DNA of 64,000 bases from Pseudomonas cichorii (lineage in GTDB: Bacteria; Pseudomonadota; Gammaproteobacteria; Pseudomonadales; Pseudomonadaceae): assembly GCF_015471405.1 (NCBI RefSeq), contig NZ_BLVZ01000006.1:1-64000 (forward strand), in the 5' to 3' direction. Positions 9,022 through 16,910 of this stretch are shown piece after piece. The notes under the pieces were generated by a model that was not told the DNA's origin, did no database searches, and saw only the letters and a list, made by a program, of their open reading frames with translations. The translations under genes and the position numbers were made by a program. Positions within the stretch are counted from its first letter, which is position 1; every line of letters starts with the position of its first letter.

Positions 9022-10371
9022 ATGACAACTACCGTCGTAGAGCAGGTCGATCCTGCTACTTTGAGAAAAGTCATAGTGGCTGCCGCCATCGGTAACTTTG
9101 TCGAATGGTTCGACTTTGCGGTCTATGGCTTTCTGGCGACCACCATCGCTCTGCAATTCTTCCCCAGCACCGACACCAGTGCCGCACTGCTGAAAACCTT
9201 TGCGGTCTTTGCCGTTGCCTTTGCCTTCCGGCCTCTGGGCGGTATTTTCTTTGGCATGCTGGGTGACAGGATCGGTCGCAAGCGCACGCTGGCCATCACC
9301 ATCCTGTTGATGGCGGGCGCCACGACCCTGATCGGCCTGTTGCCCACTTATGCAGCCATTGGCGTGACTGCTCCGATTCTGCTGACCATCATTCGCTGTG
9401 CTCAGGGTTTTTCGGCGGGTGGTGAGTATGCCGGGGCCTGCGCCTACCTGATGGAGCATGCGCCGAAAGACCAGCGCGCCTGGTATGGCAGTTTCCTGCC
9501 GGTCTCGACGTTCTCGGCCTTCGCTGCTGCTGCAGTGGTGGCTTATGCGCTGGAGGCGGCCTTGTCGGCAGAAACCATGGGCAGTTGGGGCTGGCGTCTG
9601 CCATTTCTGATTGCTGCGCCGCTGGGGCTGGTCGGTCTGTATCTGCGCTGGAGGCTGGACGAAACGCCGGCTTTTCAGGCCGTGACCGACGAGCATGACG
9701 TGGCCCATTCGCCGCTAAAGGAAACCCTGCGCAACCATGGCGCGGCCATCTGCTGTCTGGGGGCTTTCATTTCCCTGACGGCGCTGTCGTTCTACATGTT
9801 CACCACTTACTTCGCCACTTACCTGCAAGTGGCGGGTGGCTTGAGTCGGGCCACGGCGTTGCTGGTGTCGTTGATCGCCTTGTTGTTTGCCGCTGCGATC
9901 TGCCCGCTGGCCGGGGCTTATTCCGATCGGGTCGGACGACGCGCCACCGTGGTCACGGCCTGCGTATTGCTGATGCTGGTGGTGTTTCCGTCTTTCCTGA
10001 TGGCCAGTTCGGGATCGTTCGCGGCTTCGATTTTCGGAGTGATGCTGTTGGCCATCGGCGCGGTGTTGTGCGGTGTTGTCACGGCGGCGCTGCTCTCGGA
10101 AACCTTCCCGACCCGCACCCGTTACACGGCATCGGCCATCACCTACAACATGGCCTACACCCTGTTCGGTGGCACTGCGCCGCTGGTAGCAACCTGGTTG
10201 ATCAGCACTACCGGCAGTAACTTGTCGCCGGCCTTTTATCTGATTGCCGTAGCGGCTCTGGCACTGGCGGGTGGTCTGGCGTTGCCGGAAACCTCGAAGA
10301 TTTCATTGCATGATGTGGCAGAGCGTGGAGAGGTGGGACCTGGTTCACGAATGAATTCGCTCCCGTCCTGA
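9022..10371 (+). CDS. MFS transporter, metabolite:H+ symporter (MHS) family
   Basis: 449 aa from the ATG at 9022, which has GAGGT upstream; ATGs at 8983 and 9007 are alternatives. Twelve predicted membrane segments. The N-terminus AIGNFVEWFDFAVYGF is the MHS signature, and DRIGRKRTL and DRVGRRAT are the two cytoplasmic loop motifs. Relatives carry proline/betaine, citrate, 2-oxoglutarate or shikimate; the substrate here is unknown. The last codons (SRMNSLPS) are encoded by a REP half-element, so the C-terminal tail was probably rewritten by repeat insertion. Confidence 0.88.
   Translation: MTTTVVEQVDPATLRKVIVAAAIGNFVEWFDFAVYGFLATTIALQFFPSTDTSAALLKTFAVFAVAFAFRPLGGIFFGMLGDRIGRKRTLAITILLMAGATTLIGLLPTYAAIGVTAPILLTIIRCAQGFSAGGEYAGACAYLMEHAPKDQRAWYGSFLPVSTFSAFAAAAVVAYALEAALSAETMGSWGWRLPFLIAAPLGLVGLYLRWRLDETPAFQAVTDEHDVAHSPLKETLRNHGAAICCLGAFISLTALSFYMFTTYFATYLQVAGGLSRATALLVSLIALLFAAAICPLAGAYSDRVGRRATVVTACVLLMLVVFPSFLMASSGSFAASIFGVMLLAIGAVLCGVVTAALLSETFPTRTRYTASAITYNMAYTLFGGTAPLVATWLISTTGSNLSPAFYLIAVAALALAGGLALPETSKISLHDVAERGEVGPGSRMNSLPS
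10345..10370. repeat. REP half-element overlapping the MFS stop codon
   Basis: TTCACGAATGAATTCGCTCC matches one arm of the GTAGGAGCGAATTCATTCGCGAA REP family seen at 12732 and 45846, without its partner arm. It encodes the last residues of the upstream transporter. Confidence 0.6.
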
Positions 10372-10514
10372 GTTCATTAAACCCATCGCAAACATGCAAT
10401 AAAAAATGGCACGGGCGCCCTGAAAAATGGCACATTGGCGACCCTGCCTCGATATGACACATTTTGTAATATCAGAATGGGGGCACTCCAAAACCATTTT
10501 TACGGATGAAATGC

Positions 10515-11723
10515 ATGGCGATCAGCGCTCAGCCCGGTTCTCCCGCGGCTTCGACGACTCCTCAGACCAGCCCATTAGTGATGCGTATTATCGGCGCGGT
10601 CGCCCTGGCGCATTTGATCAACGACCTGATCCAGGCTGTGCTGCCGTCGATCTATCCGATGCTCAAGGCCAGTTACGATTTGAGTTTCACCCAGATCGGG
10701 CTGATTACCCTGACCTTCCAGATCACGGCTTCGTTGTTGCAGCCCTGGGTCGGTTATTACACCGACCGGCATCCCAACCCGCTGGTCCTGCCTCTGGGTT
10801 CGATCTGTACCCTGATCGGCATTGTGATGCTGTCGATGGTGGGCAGTTTCCCATTGATTCTGGTGGCCTCGGCGCTTATCGGCATCGGCTCTTCGACCTT
10901 TCACCCTGAAGCCTCGCGTATTGCAAGGCTGGCTTCGGGCGGGCGTTTTGGTCTGGCGCAATCGACCTTCCAGGTCGGTGGCAATACTGGCTCGGCATTC
11001 GGTCCGTTGCTGGCGGCTGTGATCATCATTCCTTTCGGTCAGGGCAATGTGGCCTGGATCGGCTTGTTTGCCCTGTTTTCCCTGGGCTTGCTGTACGCCA
11101 TCAGCCGTTGGTATCGGGCACACCTGAACCTGTTCAAGCTCAAGGCCGGGCAGGCGGCGACCCATGGCCTGTCGAGAAAGCGGGTGATTCTGTCGCTGGG
11201 CATATTGGCGTTTCTGGTCTTCTCCAAGTTCTTCTACATGACCAGCCTCACCAGCTACTTCACGTTCTACCTGATCGAGAAGTTCGACCTGTCGGTGGCC
11301 AGTTCGCAGTTGCACCTGTTCCTGTTTCTGGGCGCGGTGGCGGCGGGCACGTTCTTTGGCGGCCCGATTGGCGACAAGATCGGCCGCAAGAAAGTGATCT
11401 GGTTTTCGATTCTCGGCGCGGCGCCTTTCACCCTGGCGCTGCCCTATGCCGATCTGTTCTGGACCAGCGTGCTGAGCGTCATTATCGGCTTCATTCTGGC
11501 GTCGGCGTTTTCTGCCATTGTGGTGTATGCCCAGGAACTGGTGCCGGGCAACGTGGGCATGATTGCCGGTATCTTCTTCGGCCTGATGTTCGGCTTTGGC
11601 GGGATCGGTGCGGCGTTGCTAGGTTATCTGGCCGATAGCCACGGCATTCTGTATGTCTACAACCTGTGCTCCTACCTGCCGTTGCTCGGCATCCTGACCA
11701 TCTTGCTGCCGAAGACCAAGTGA
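10515..11723 (+). CDS. fsr: fosmidomycin resistance protein-like MFS efflux transporter
   Basis: 402 aa from the ATG at 10515 (GGA 8 bases upstream); an ATG at 10506 is in frame. Closely resembles E. coli Fsr from memory: AHLINDLIQAVLPSIYPML, SFTQIGLITLTFQITASLLQP, and FHPEASRIARLASGGRFGLAQ line up well. Twelve membrane segments, inner membrane. Fsr exports fosmidomycin and related compounds by proton antiport. It ends with TGA in a TGATCA palindrome that also provides the stop of the convergent DUF1853 gene, leaving no terminator space. Confidence 0.88.
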   Translation: MAISAQPGSPAASTTPQTSPLVMRIIGAVALAHLINDLIQAVLPSIYPMLKASYDLSFTQIGLITLTFQITASLLQPWVGYYTDRHPNPLVLPLGSICTLIGIVMLSMVGSFPLILVASALIGIGSSTFHPEASRIARLASGGRFGLAQSTFQVGGNTGSAFGPLLAAVIIIPFGQGNVAWIGLFALFSLGLLYAISRWYRAHLNLFKLKAGQAATHGLSRKRVILSLGILAFLVFSKFFYMTSLTSYFTFYLIEKFDLSVASSQLHLFLFLGAVAAGTFFGGPIGDKIGRKKVIWFSILGAAPFTLALPYADLFWTSVLSVIIGFILASAFSAIVVYAQELVPGNVGMIAGIFFGLMFGFGGIGAALLGYLADSHGILYVYNLCSYLPLLGILTILLPKTK

Positions 11724-12707
11724 TCAGGCGGGTGGTGTCGAGACAGCTTCCGAGCTGAGTGTGTTACTGGTGTCGGCCAGATTGGGCCACATGTCCGACA
11801 CCAGAAACAGACGCTCTGCTTCTTCCCATTCCCCCTGCGGGTTCTGATTCAGGCGTACCAGCAGTTGCGCCGGAGCCAGTGGGTCGAGCTGCGTCAGCCA
11901 GTCCTGCAATTGCTCATGGCTCCAGGCTTGGGCGTAATGAGCGGGTGCCAGCCAGGCGTGACGTGGCAAAGGCTGCCAGCGCCCCGTCGGGCTTTGTGCG
12001 ATGAATTCTTCCCAATCCCGTTGATGCAGCCAGAGCCCTTTGAGGTGCTGGCTATGGGCACCTGCCGGTGATCGGGCCTGTCCCGGCCAGGGATAGAGCA
12101 GATAGCCACCCAGCCATAACTCGGCCGTGAAGGCCTCGATTCCCAGCGCCGACAGCGTCGCCCGGCTTTCCGGGCGTGAGGACATCGGCAGTTGATGCTG
12201 GCTCAGGTGTGTAAGCTTTCGGTCCAGCCGGTCATGGCATCCAGGCCCCAGCCATTGCGCCGTGTCATGGCCATCGCCGTCTTGCGGCCCGAGATACAGT
12301 TTGATGGCCAGTTCCACGTGATGCACACCATCACGATCCCGCAGCAGCATGTCCAGTTCGCCCAGGGTATGACCTTCCAGACGAATCGGCAGGTTGGCGG
12401 CGATGATCTCGACTCCCGGCGCATGATGCACCGCGAACTGCCAGAGCCGTTCGTAGTAAAGCCCCAGCCTGCGTGTGGCGCTGAGCGACAGCCAGTGTTC
12501 CAGCGGGGAACTGTCCCGATCCAGTTGATACAAGAAGTCTGCCAGTTGATCGGGGTGCTGTACCCAGTCGCTGCCGGTCAATGGATGACGTTGCGGCCAT
12601 GGCGTTGCATCGAGCATGGGCGGCGCGAGGATGACCCAGGCCAGGTCGCGCACCTCTGGGTGGCGCAACTGGCGGGGGAGGTCGATCAGGTCGGGAAATA
12701 GAGTCAT
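11724..12707 (-). CDS. DUF1853 family protein
   Basis: 327 aa from the ATG at 12707. The ORF is open further upstream, but that part is translated from a REPIN and is not coding. DUF1853 proteins have no settled function; the central part ([26 protein letters not shown]) resembles a PD-(D/E)xK nuclease-like core, with Asp in ELDML, Glu-x-Lys in VELAIKL. That nuclease-fold reading is my inference. Convergent with fsr, sharing the TGATCA stop, and divergent from nadK across a REPIN. Confidence 0.8.
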   Translation of the reverse strand: MTLFPDLIDLPRQLRHPEVRDLAWVILAPPMLDATPWPQRHPLTGSDWVQHPDQLADFLYQLDRDSSPLEHWLSLSATRRLGLYYERLWQFAVHHAPGVEIIAANLPIRLEGHTLGELDMLLRDRDGVHHVELAIKLYLGPQDGDGHDTAQWLGPGCHDRLDRKLTHLSQHQLPMSSRPESRATLSALGIEAFTAELWLGGYLLYPWPGQARSPAGAHSQHLKGLWLHQRDWEEFIAQSPTGRWQPLPRHAWLAPAHYAQAWSHEQLQDWLTQLDPLAPAQLLVRLNQNPQGEWEEAERLFLVSDMWPNLADTSNTLSSEAVSTPPA

Positions 12708-12731
12708 GTACCGAGGATAGCCCCCATCCCC

Positions 12732-12823
12732 CCGTAGGAGCGAATTCATTCGCGAAGAGCCGTGTACATTCACAGGTGATGCGTCGCCTGGGCTTCCTTC
12801 GCGAATGAATTCGCTCCTACGGG
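12732..12823. repeat. REPIN (GTAGGAGCGAATTCATTCGCGAA family)
   Basis: Two perfect 25-bp inverted arms (CCGTAGGAGCGAATTCATTC... and its complement) flank about 42 bases. Lies in the divergent region between the DUF1853 gene and nadK. Same family as 45846-45932 and, with variations, 50713-50800. Confidence 0.9.
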
Positions 12824-12906
12824 GTTGTGCATACATTGCCGCTAACCGGCCCTTTCGCCCATAATCCGTTTCTTTAAGGCCGTATCGAACCCGCAGCAGG
12901 AGCCCC

Positions 12907-13797
12907 ATGGAGCAATTTCGCAATATCGGCATCATCGGTCGTCTGGGCAGTGTTCAGGTGCTCGATACCGTTCGCCGACTCAAGAGATTCCTGTTGGACC
13001 GGCATCTGCACGTCATTCTGGAAGACACCATCGCTGAAGTACTGCCCGGCCACGGTCTGCAGACCTCGTCGCGCAAGATGCTCGGCGAAGTGTGCGACAT
13101 GGTCATTGTGGTGGGCGGCGACGGCAGTCTGCTGGGCGCGGCGCGGGCGTTGGCCAAGCACAACGTTCCGGTATTGGGCATCAACCGTGGCAACCTGGGT
13201 TTTCTGACCGATATCCGTCCTGACGAACTGGAAGTGAAAGTCGCTGAAGTTCTGGATGGACACTATCTGGTGGAAAACCGCTTCCTGCTTCAGGCCGAAG
13301 TTCGCCGTCATGGTGAGGCCATTGGCCAGGGCGACGCGCTCAACGATGTGGTGCTGCACCCCGGCAAGTCCACGCGGATGATCGAGTTCGAGATCTATAT
13401 CGATGGCCAGTTCGTCTGTAGCCAGAAGGCCGACGGCCTGATCATCGCCACGCCTACCGGTTCGACTGCCTACGCGCTGTCGGCAGGTGGGCCGATCATG
13501 CATCCCAAGCTCGATGCCATCGTTATCGTGCCCATGTATCCGCACACGCTTTCTGGCCGCCCGATAGTGGTCGACGGCAACAGCGAGCTGAAAATCGTGG
13601 TGTCCAAGGACATGACCATCTATCCCCAGGTGTCCTGTGATGGGCAGAACCATTTCACTTGCGCACCGGGCGATACCATTACCGTCAGCAAGAAATCCCA
13701 GAAACTGCGCCTGATTCACCCGCTGGATCATAACTATTACGAAGTCTGCCGCACCAAGCTCGGCTGGGGCAGCAGACTCGGCGTCGGAGGCGACTGA
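12907..13797 (+). CDS. nadK: NAD kinase
   Basis: 296 aa, full length. Phosphorylates NAD to NADP in the cytoplasm. The [11 protein letters not shown] motif (residues 70-80) with catalytic Asp, [11 protein letters not shown] for the adenine pocket, and [17 protein letters not shown] are all intact. Its TGA overlaps the next ATG as TGATG, so it is coupled with the metallophosphoesterase, and that with the rhomboid protease, as a three-gene operon. Confidence 0.97.
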   Translation: MEQFRNIGIIGRLGSVQVLDTVRRLKRFLLDRHLHVILEDTIAEVLPGHGLQTSSRKMLGEVCDMVIVVGGDGSLLGAARALAKHNVPVLGINRGNLGFLTDIRPDELEVKVAEVLDGHYLVENRFLLQAEVRRHGEAIGQGDALNDVVLHPGKSTRMIEFEIYIDGQFVCSQKADGLIIATPTGSTAYALSAGGPIMHPKLDAIVIVPMYPHTLSGRPIVVDGNSELKIVVSKDMTIYPQVSCDGQNHFTCAPGDTITVSKKSQKLRLIHPLDHNYYEVCRTKLGWGSRLGVGGD

Positions 13798-14768
13798 TGC
13801 TCGATCCTGCGCGTGGCTACGATCTGATCGGTGACGTGCACGGTTGTGCTCATACGCTTGAGCACTTGCTGGAGTTGCTCGGTTACCGTTTTCAGGCGGG
13901 CGTCTGGCGTCATCCTGAACGCAGGGTGATTTTCCTGGGCGATATCATTGACCGAGGCCCCCGGATCCGCGAGGCGCTGCATATCGTGCGCGACATGGTC
14001 CAGGCGGGTCAGGCCTATTGCATCATGGGCAACCATGAGTTCAATGCGCTGGGCTGGGTGACACCGGCCTTGCCCGAAGGCAGTCAGCGTTTCGTGCGCG
14101 AACATACGCCGCGTCATGCGCGGCTTATCGGCGAGACGCTTGCGCAGTTCGAGCAGTATCCGGCGGAGTGGAGCGAGTTTGTCCAATGGTTCTACGAGCT
14201 GCCGCTGTACATCGATGCAGGCCGTTTCCGCGTGGTTCACGCCTGCTGGGACCCAAGCCTGATCGAGCCCCTGCGTGGCTTGCACGGCAATGGCTGCATC
14301 GACAAGCATTTCGTCCAGGCTTCGGCGGTGCCCGGCAGTTTTGCCAGTGGCGTTTTCAACCGTCTGTTGCGCGGCACTGACATGCGCCTGCCCCATGGCT
14401 TGACCCTGACCGGCGGCGATGGCCTGTCCCGCGCTTTCTTCCGCACCAAATTCTGGGAAGACGACCCACAGACCTACGGCGATGTGGTGTTCCAGCCCGA
14501 CGCCTTGCCCGAAGGCGTGGCCAAGACGCCGCTGTCCACTTCGGAAAAGAACGCCCTGTTGCGCTATGGCATCGACGAGCCATTGCTGTTCGTCGGCCAT
14601 TACTGGCGTAGCGGCATACCTGCACCGATTCGCCCGAACCTGGCCTGCCTGGATTACAGCGCTGTGCTCTACGGCAAGCTGGTCGCGTATCGGCTGGATC
14701 AGGAAACACAGATCGATCCGGGTAAATTCGTCTGGGTCGATGTGCAGCGTCCCGAGGTTTCACAATGA
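13797..14768 (+). CDS. metallophosphoesterase (ApaH/PrpE-like)
   Basis: 323 aa. Metal-binding motifs of the calcineurin-type fold are complete: GDVHG near residue 12, GDIIDRGP near 43 and GNHEF near 78, followed by HACWDPSLI and FVGHYW. Family members hydrolyse diadenosine polyphosphates or protein phosphates; the exact substrate is unknown. Overlaps both neighbours (TGATG at the start, ATGA at the end), so it is translationally coupled to nadK and the rhomboid gene. Confidence 0.9.
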   Translation: MLDPARGYDLIGDVHGCAHTLEHLLELLGYRFQAGVWRHPERRVIFLGDIIDRGPRIREALHIVRDMVQAGQAYCIMGNHEFNALGWVTPALPEGSQRFVREHTPRHARLIGETLAQFEQYPAEWSEFVQWFYELPLYIDAGRFRVVHACWDPSLIEPLRGLHGNGCIDKHFVQASAVPGSFASGVFNRLLRGTDMRLPHGLTLTGGDGLSRAFFRTKFWEDDPQTYGDVVFQPDALPEGVAKTPLSTSEKNALLRYGIDEPLLFVGHYWRSGIPAPIRPNLACLDYSAVLYGKLVAYRLDQETQIDPGKFVWVDVQRPEVSQ

Positions 14769-15637
14769 ACCCCGTTGCCGTTCTGCGCTTGCCCCTGAGC
14801 ACCGATCTGACAGGCTTCATCAGCTTGCTTCAGCGTCTGGGCGTTCCTCATCGGGTCAGCGAGGAGGCGGGTGAGCAAGTGCTCTGGGTACCGGATGTAG
14901 GGCAACTGGCCGAAGAAGTGCGCAATTTGTACGCACGCTTTCCGGAGGGTGACGACACTTATGAGTTACCGCCTGGAGCCGCAGTGACCAAAGTGAAACG
15001 TCCAGGCTTCGCTCAGCAGTTGCGCAACAGCCCGATGACCGCACTGGTGCTGCTGGCGACCCTGGTCGTTGCCGGGCTCACCTTGTTGGGGGATGACCTC
15101 GATACCGTGCGCTGGCTGACGTTTCTGGACTTTCGGGTCCAGGATGAATACGCGATGTTCGTGCCTCTTGCCGACAGCCTGGCGGCAGGGGAGTGGTGGC
15201 GTATCTTCACCCCGATGCTGATCCACTTCGGAATTCTGCATCTGTCCATGAACGGCCTGTGGTACTGGGAGCTTGGGCGGCGCATCGAGCTGCGTCAGGG
15301 GCGCTGGCATCTGCTGGGCCTGACGCTGCTGTTCGCCGCGTTTTCCAACTCGGTCCAATATGCATTCGGTGGCCCGAGCCTGTTTGGCGGGTTATCGGGA
15401 GTTCTTTACGGGTTGCTGGGCCATTGCTGGATTTTCCAGTGGCTGGCGCCCAACCCGATCTACCGCATGCCACGTGGCGTGCTGATCATGATGCTGGTCT
15501 GGCTGGTGTTGTGTCTGTCCGGGCTGGTGAGCCTGCTGGGTTTTGGCGATATCGCCAACGGCGCTCATGTCGGTGGTCTGATTATTGGTTGTGTTACCGG
15601 CCTTGTGGGGGGTGCCATTGCCCGCCGCAGAGCCTAG
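14765..15637 (+). CDS. rhomboid-family intramembrane serine protease
   Basis: 290 aa. A soluble N-terminal domain (1-85) precedes six membrane segments. Catalytic Ser211 in GGLSGVLYG and His268 in NGAHVGG are present, and H159-x3-N163 in HLSMNGLWYWE matches the oxyanion region of GlpG. Cleaves membrane proteins within the inner membrane; substrates unknown. Last gene of the nadK operon. The TAG stop uses the first two bases of a MITE-like element, so the insertion may have set the C-terminus. Confidence 0.93.
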   Translation: MNPVAVLRLPLSTDLTGFISLLQRLGVPHRVSEEAGEQVLWVPDVGQLAEEVRNLYARFPEGDDTYELPPGAAVTKVKRPGFAQQLRNSPMTALVLLATLVVAGLTLLGDDLDTVRWLTFLDFRVQDEYAMFVPLADSLAAGEWWRIFTPMLIHFGILHLSMNGLWYWELGRRIELRQGRWHLLGLTLLFAAFSNSVQYAFGGPSLFGGLSGVLYGLLGHCWIFQWLAPNPIYRMPRGVLIMMLVWLVLCLSGLVSLLGFGDIANGAHVGGLIIGCVTGLVGGAIARRRA

Positions 15638-15778
15638 GCTCTGTACGAAAAGTGGCTGCGCTCGGTGATGCTGCGTTAAAAACAGGCTCGGAATGCTCAT
15701 TTACAACACGTAAACTCCGCTTCCTCGCCTGTTTTTGCCTTGCCTGACCTTCGCTCGCCGACTTTTCGTACAGAGCCT
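15636..15778. repeat. 143-bp palindromic MITE-like element, copy 2
   Basis: Perfect 18-bp terminal inverted repeats (AGGCTCTGTACGAAAAGT and its complement). Contains the internal AAAAACAGGC / GCCTGTTTTT pair as in copy 1. The left flank reads CAGAGCCT, identical to the right end, giving an extended palindrome at the junction. The first bases form part of the rhomboid stop codon. Confidence 0.85.
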
Positions 15779-15808
15779 GGAATTGCCCCCTATTTTCTGG
15801 AGTACAGA

Positions 15809-16069
15809 ATGTCCTCTTTTGCTGAAATGATTGAAAACATCACCCCCGATATCTACGAGAGCCTGAAGCTGGCTGTGGAAATCGGTAAGTGGTCCGATGG
15901 CCGCAAGCTGACCCAGGAGCAGCGCGAGCTGTCCTTGCAGGCGTTGATCGCCTGGGAAGCGCAGAACCTGCCGGAAGACCAGCGCATCGGTTACATGGGC
16001 CCGCAGGAATGTGCGTCCAAATCCGAGCCGGTGGCTAATATCCTGTTCAAGTCGGATGCCATCCATTGA
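15809..16069 (+). CDS. DUF1315 family protein (YeaC-like)
   Basis: 86 aa from ATG 15809 (TCTGGAG 6 bases upstream). Small soluble protein; begins MSSFAEMIENITPDIYESLK and contains GKWSDGRKLTQEQRE, typical of the YeaC/DUF1315 family, whose function is not known. Same gene order beside the DUF2797 gene and pepN is seen in other Pseudomonas, from memory. TGA overlaps a TTG that may start the next gene. Confidence 0.88.
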   Translation: MSSFAEMIENITPDIYESLKLAVEIGKWSDGRKLTQEQRELSLQALIAWEAQNLPEDQRIGYMGPQECASKSEPVANILFKSDAIH

Positions 16070-16899
16070 TCGAGCTTGGTCGCGGAGCAGTCAACAAAAT
16101 GTCGGCGCGCCAGGATGCGGCGCCCTTCGTGCAATACAGCTTTCGGCTGGGCGATGCAGAAATCCCCGTCAACCCGCTGATCGGCAAGACGGTGCGCCTG
16201 GAATACCTGGGCGCCATCCATTGCAGCCATTGCGGTCGCAAGACCAAATCCAGCTACAGCCAGGGTTATTGCTACCCATGCATGCTCAAGCTGGCCCAGT
16301 GCGACGTATGCATCATGAGCCCGGAGAAGTGCCATCACGAGCACGGCACCTGCCGGGATCCGTCCTGGGGCGAGCAGTTCTGCATGACCGACCATATCGT
16401 CTATCTCGCCAACTCATCGGGCGTGAAGGTCGGTATCACCCGGGCCACCCAGTTGCCGACCCGCTGGCTGGACCAGGGCGCGAGCCAGGCCTTGCCTATT
16501 TTGCGTGTGGCGACCCGGCAGCAGTCCGGTTTCGTCGAAGACCTGCTGCGCAGTCAGGTCGCCGACCGTACCAACTGGCGCGCCTTGCTCAAGGGCGATG
16601 CCCAGCCGGTGGATCTCAAGGCCATCCGTCAGGAACTGTTCGACACTTGCGCTGCCGGATTACAGGAGTTGCAAGGCCGGTTCGGCCTGCAGGCCATCCA
16701 GTTGCTGCATGATGCCGAGCCTGTAGAGTTTCGTTATCCGGTCGAGGCGTATCCGACCAAGATCGTCAGTTTCAACCTGGACAAGAACCCGATTGCCGAG
16801 GGCACGCTGCTGGGGATCAAGGGCCAATACCTGATTTTCGATACCGGCGTGATCAATATTCGCAAGTACACGGCCTATCAACTGGCCGTGCATCAGTAA
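16066..16899 (+). CDS. DUF2797 family zinc-binding, GIY-YIG-like protein
   Basis: 277 aa if started at TTG 16066, which overlaps the previous TGA (TTGA); an ATG at 16099 with GGAG upstream would give 266 aa. IELGRGAVNKM is family-like, favouring the longer form. Residues about 48-105 hold many Cys/His (HCSHCGRKT, GYCYPC, QCDVC, KCHHEHGTC), probably zinc sites. VYLANSSGVKVGITR followed by RWLDQGAS resembles a GIY-YIG nuclease core. No function is established for the family. Lies 11 bases before pepN. Confidence 0.85.
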   Translation: MIELGRGAVNKMSARQDAAPFVQYSFRLGDAEIPVNPLIGKTVRLEYLGAIHCSHCGRKTKSSYSQGYCYPCMLKLAQCDVCIMSPEKCHHEHGTCRDPSWGEQFCMTDHIVYLANSSGVKVGITRATQLPTRWLDQGASQALPILRVATRQQSGFVEDLLRSQVADRTNWRALLKGDAQPVDLKAIRQELFDTCAAGLQELQGRFGLQAIQLLHDAEPVEFRYPVEAYPTKIVSFNLDKNPIAEGTLLGIKGQYLIFDTGVINIRKYTAYQLAVHQ

Positions 16900-16910
16900 A
16901 GGATTCCAGT

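Noticed and set aside
10400..10450. TGGCAC motifs as a sigma54 promoter upstream of fsr
   Set aside because: No TTGC at the required 5-base spacing after either TGGCAC.
12708..12935. N-terminal extension of the DUF1853 protein up to 12935
   Set aside because: This part translates a REPIN and the nadK leader, and overlaps nadK; the ATG at 12707 gives the family start.
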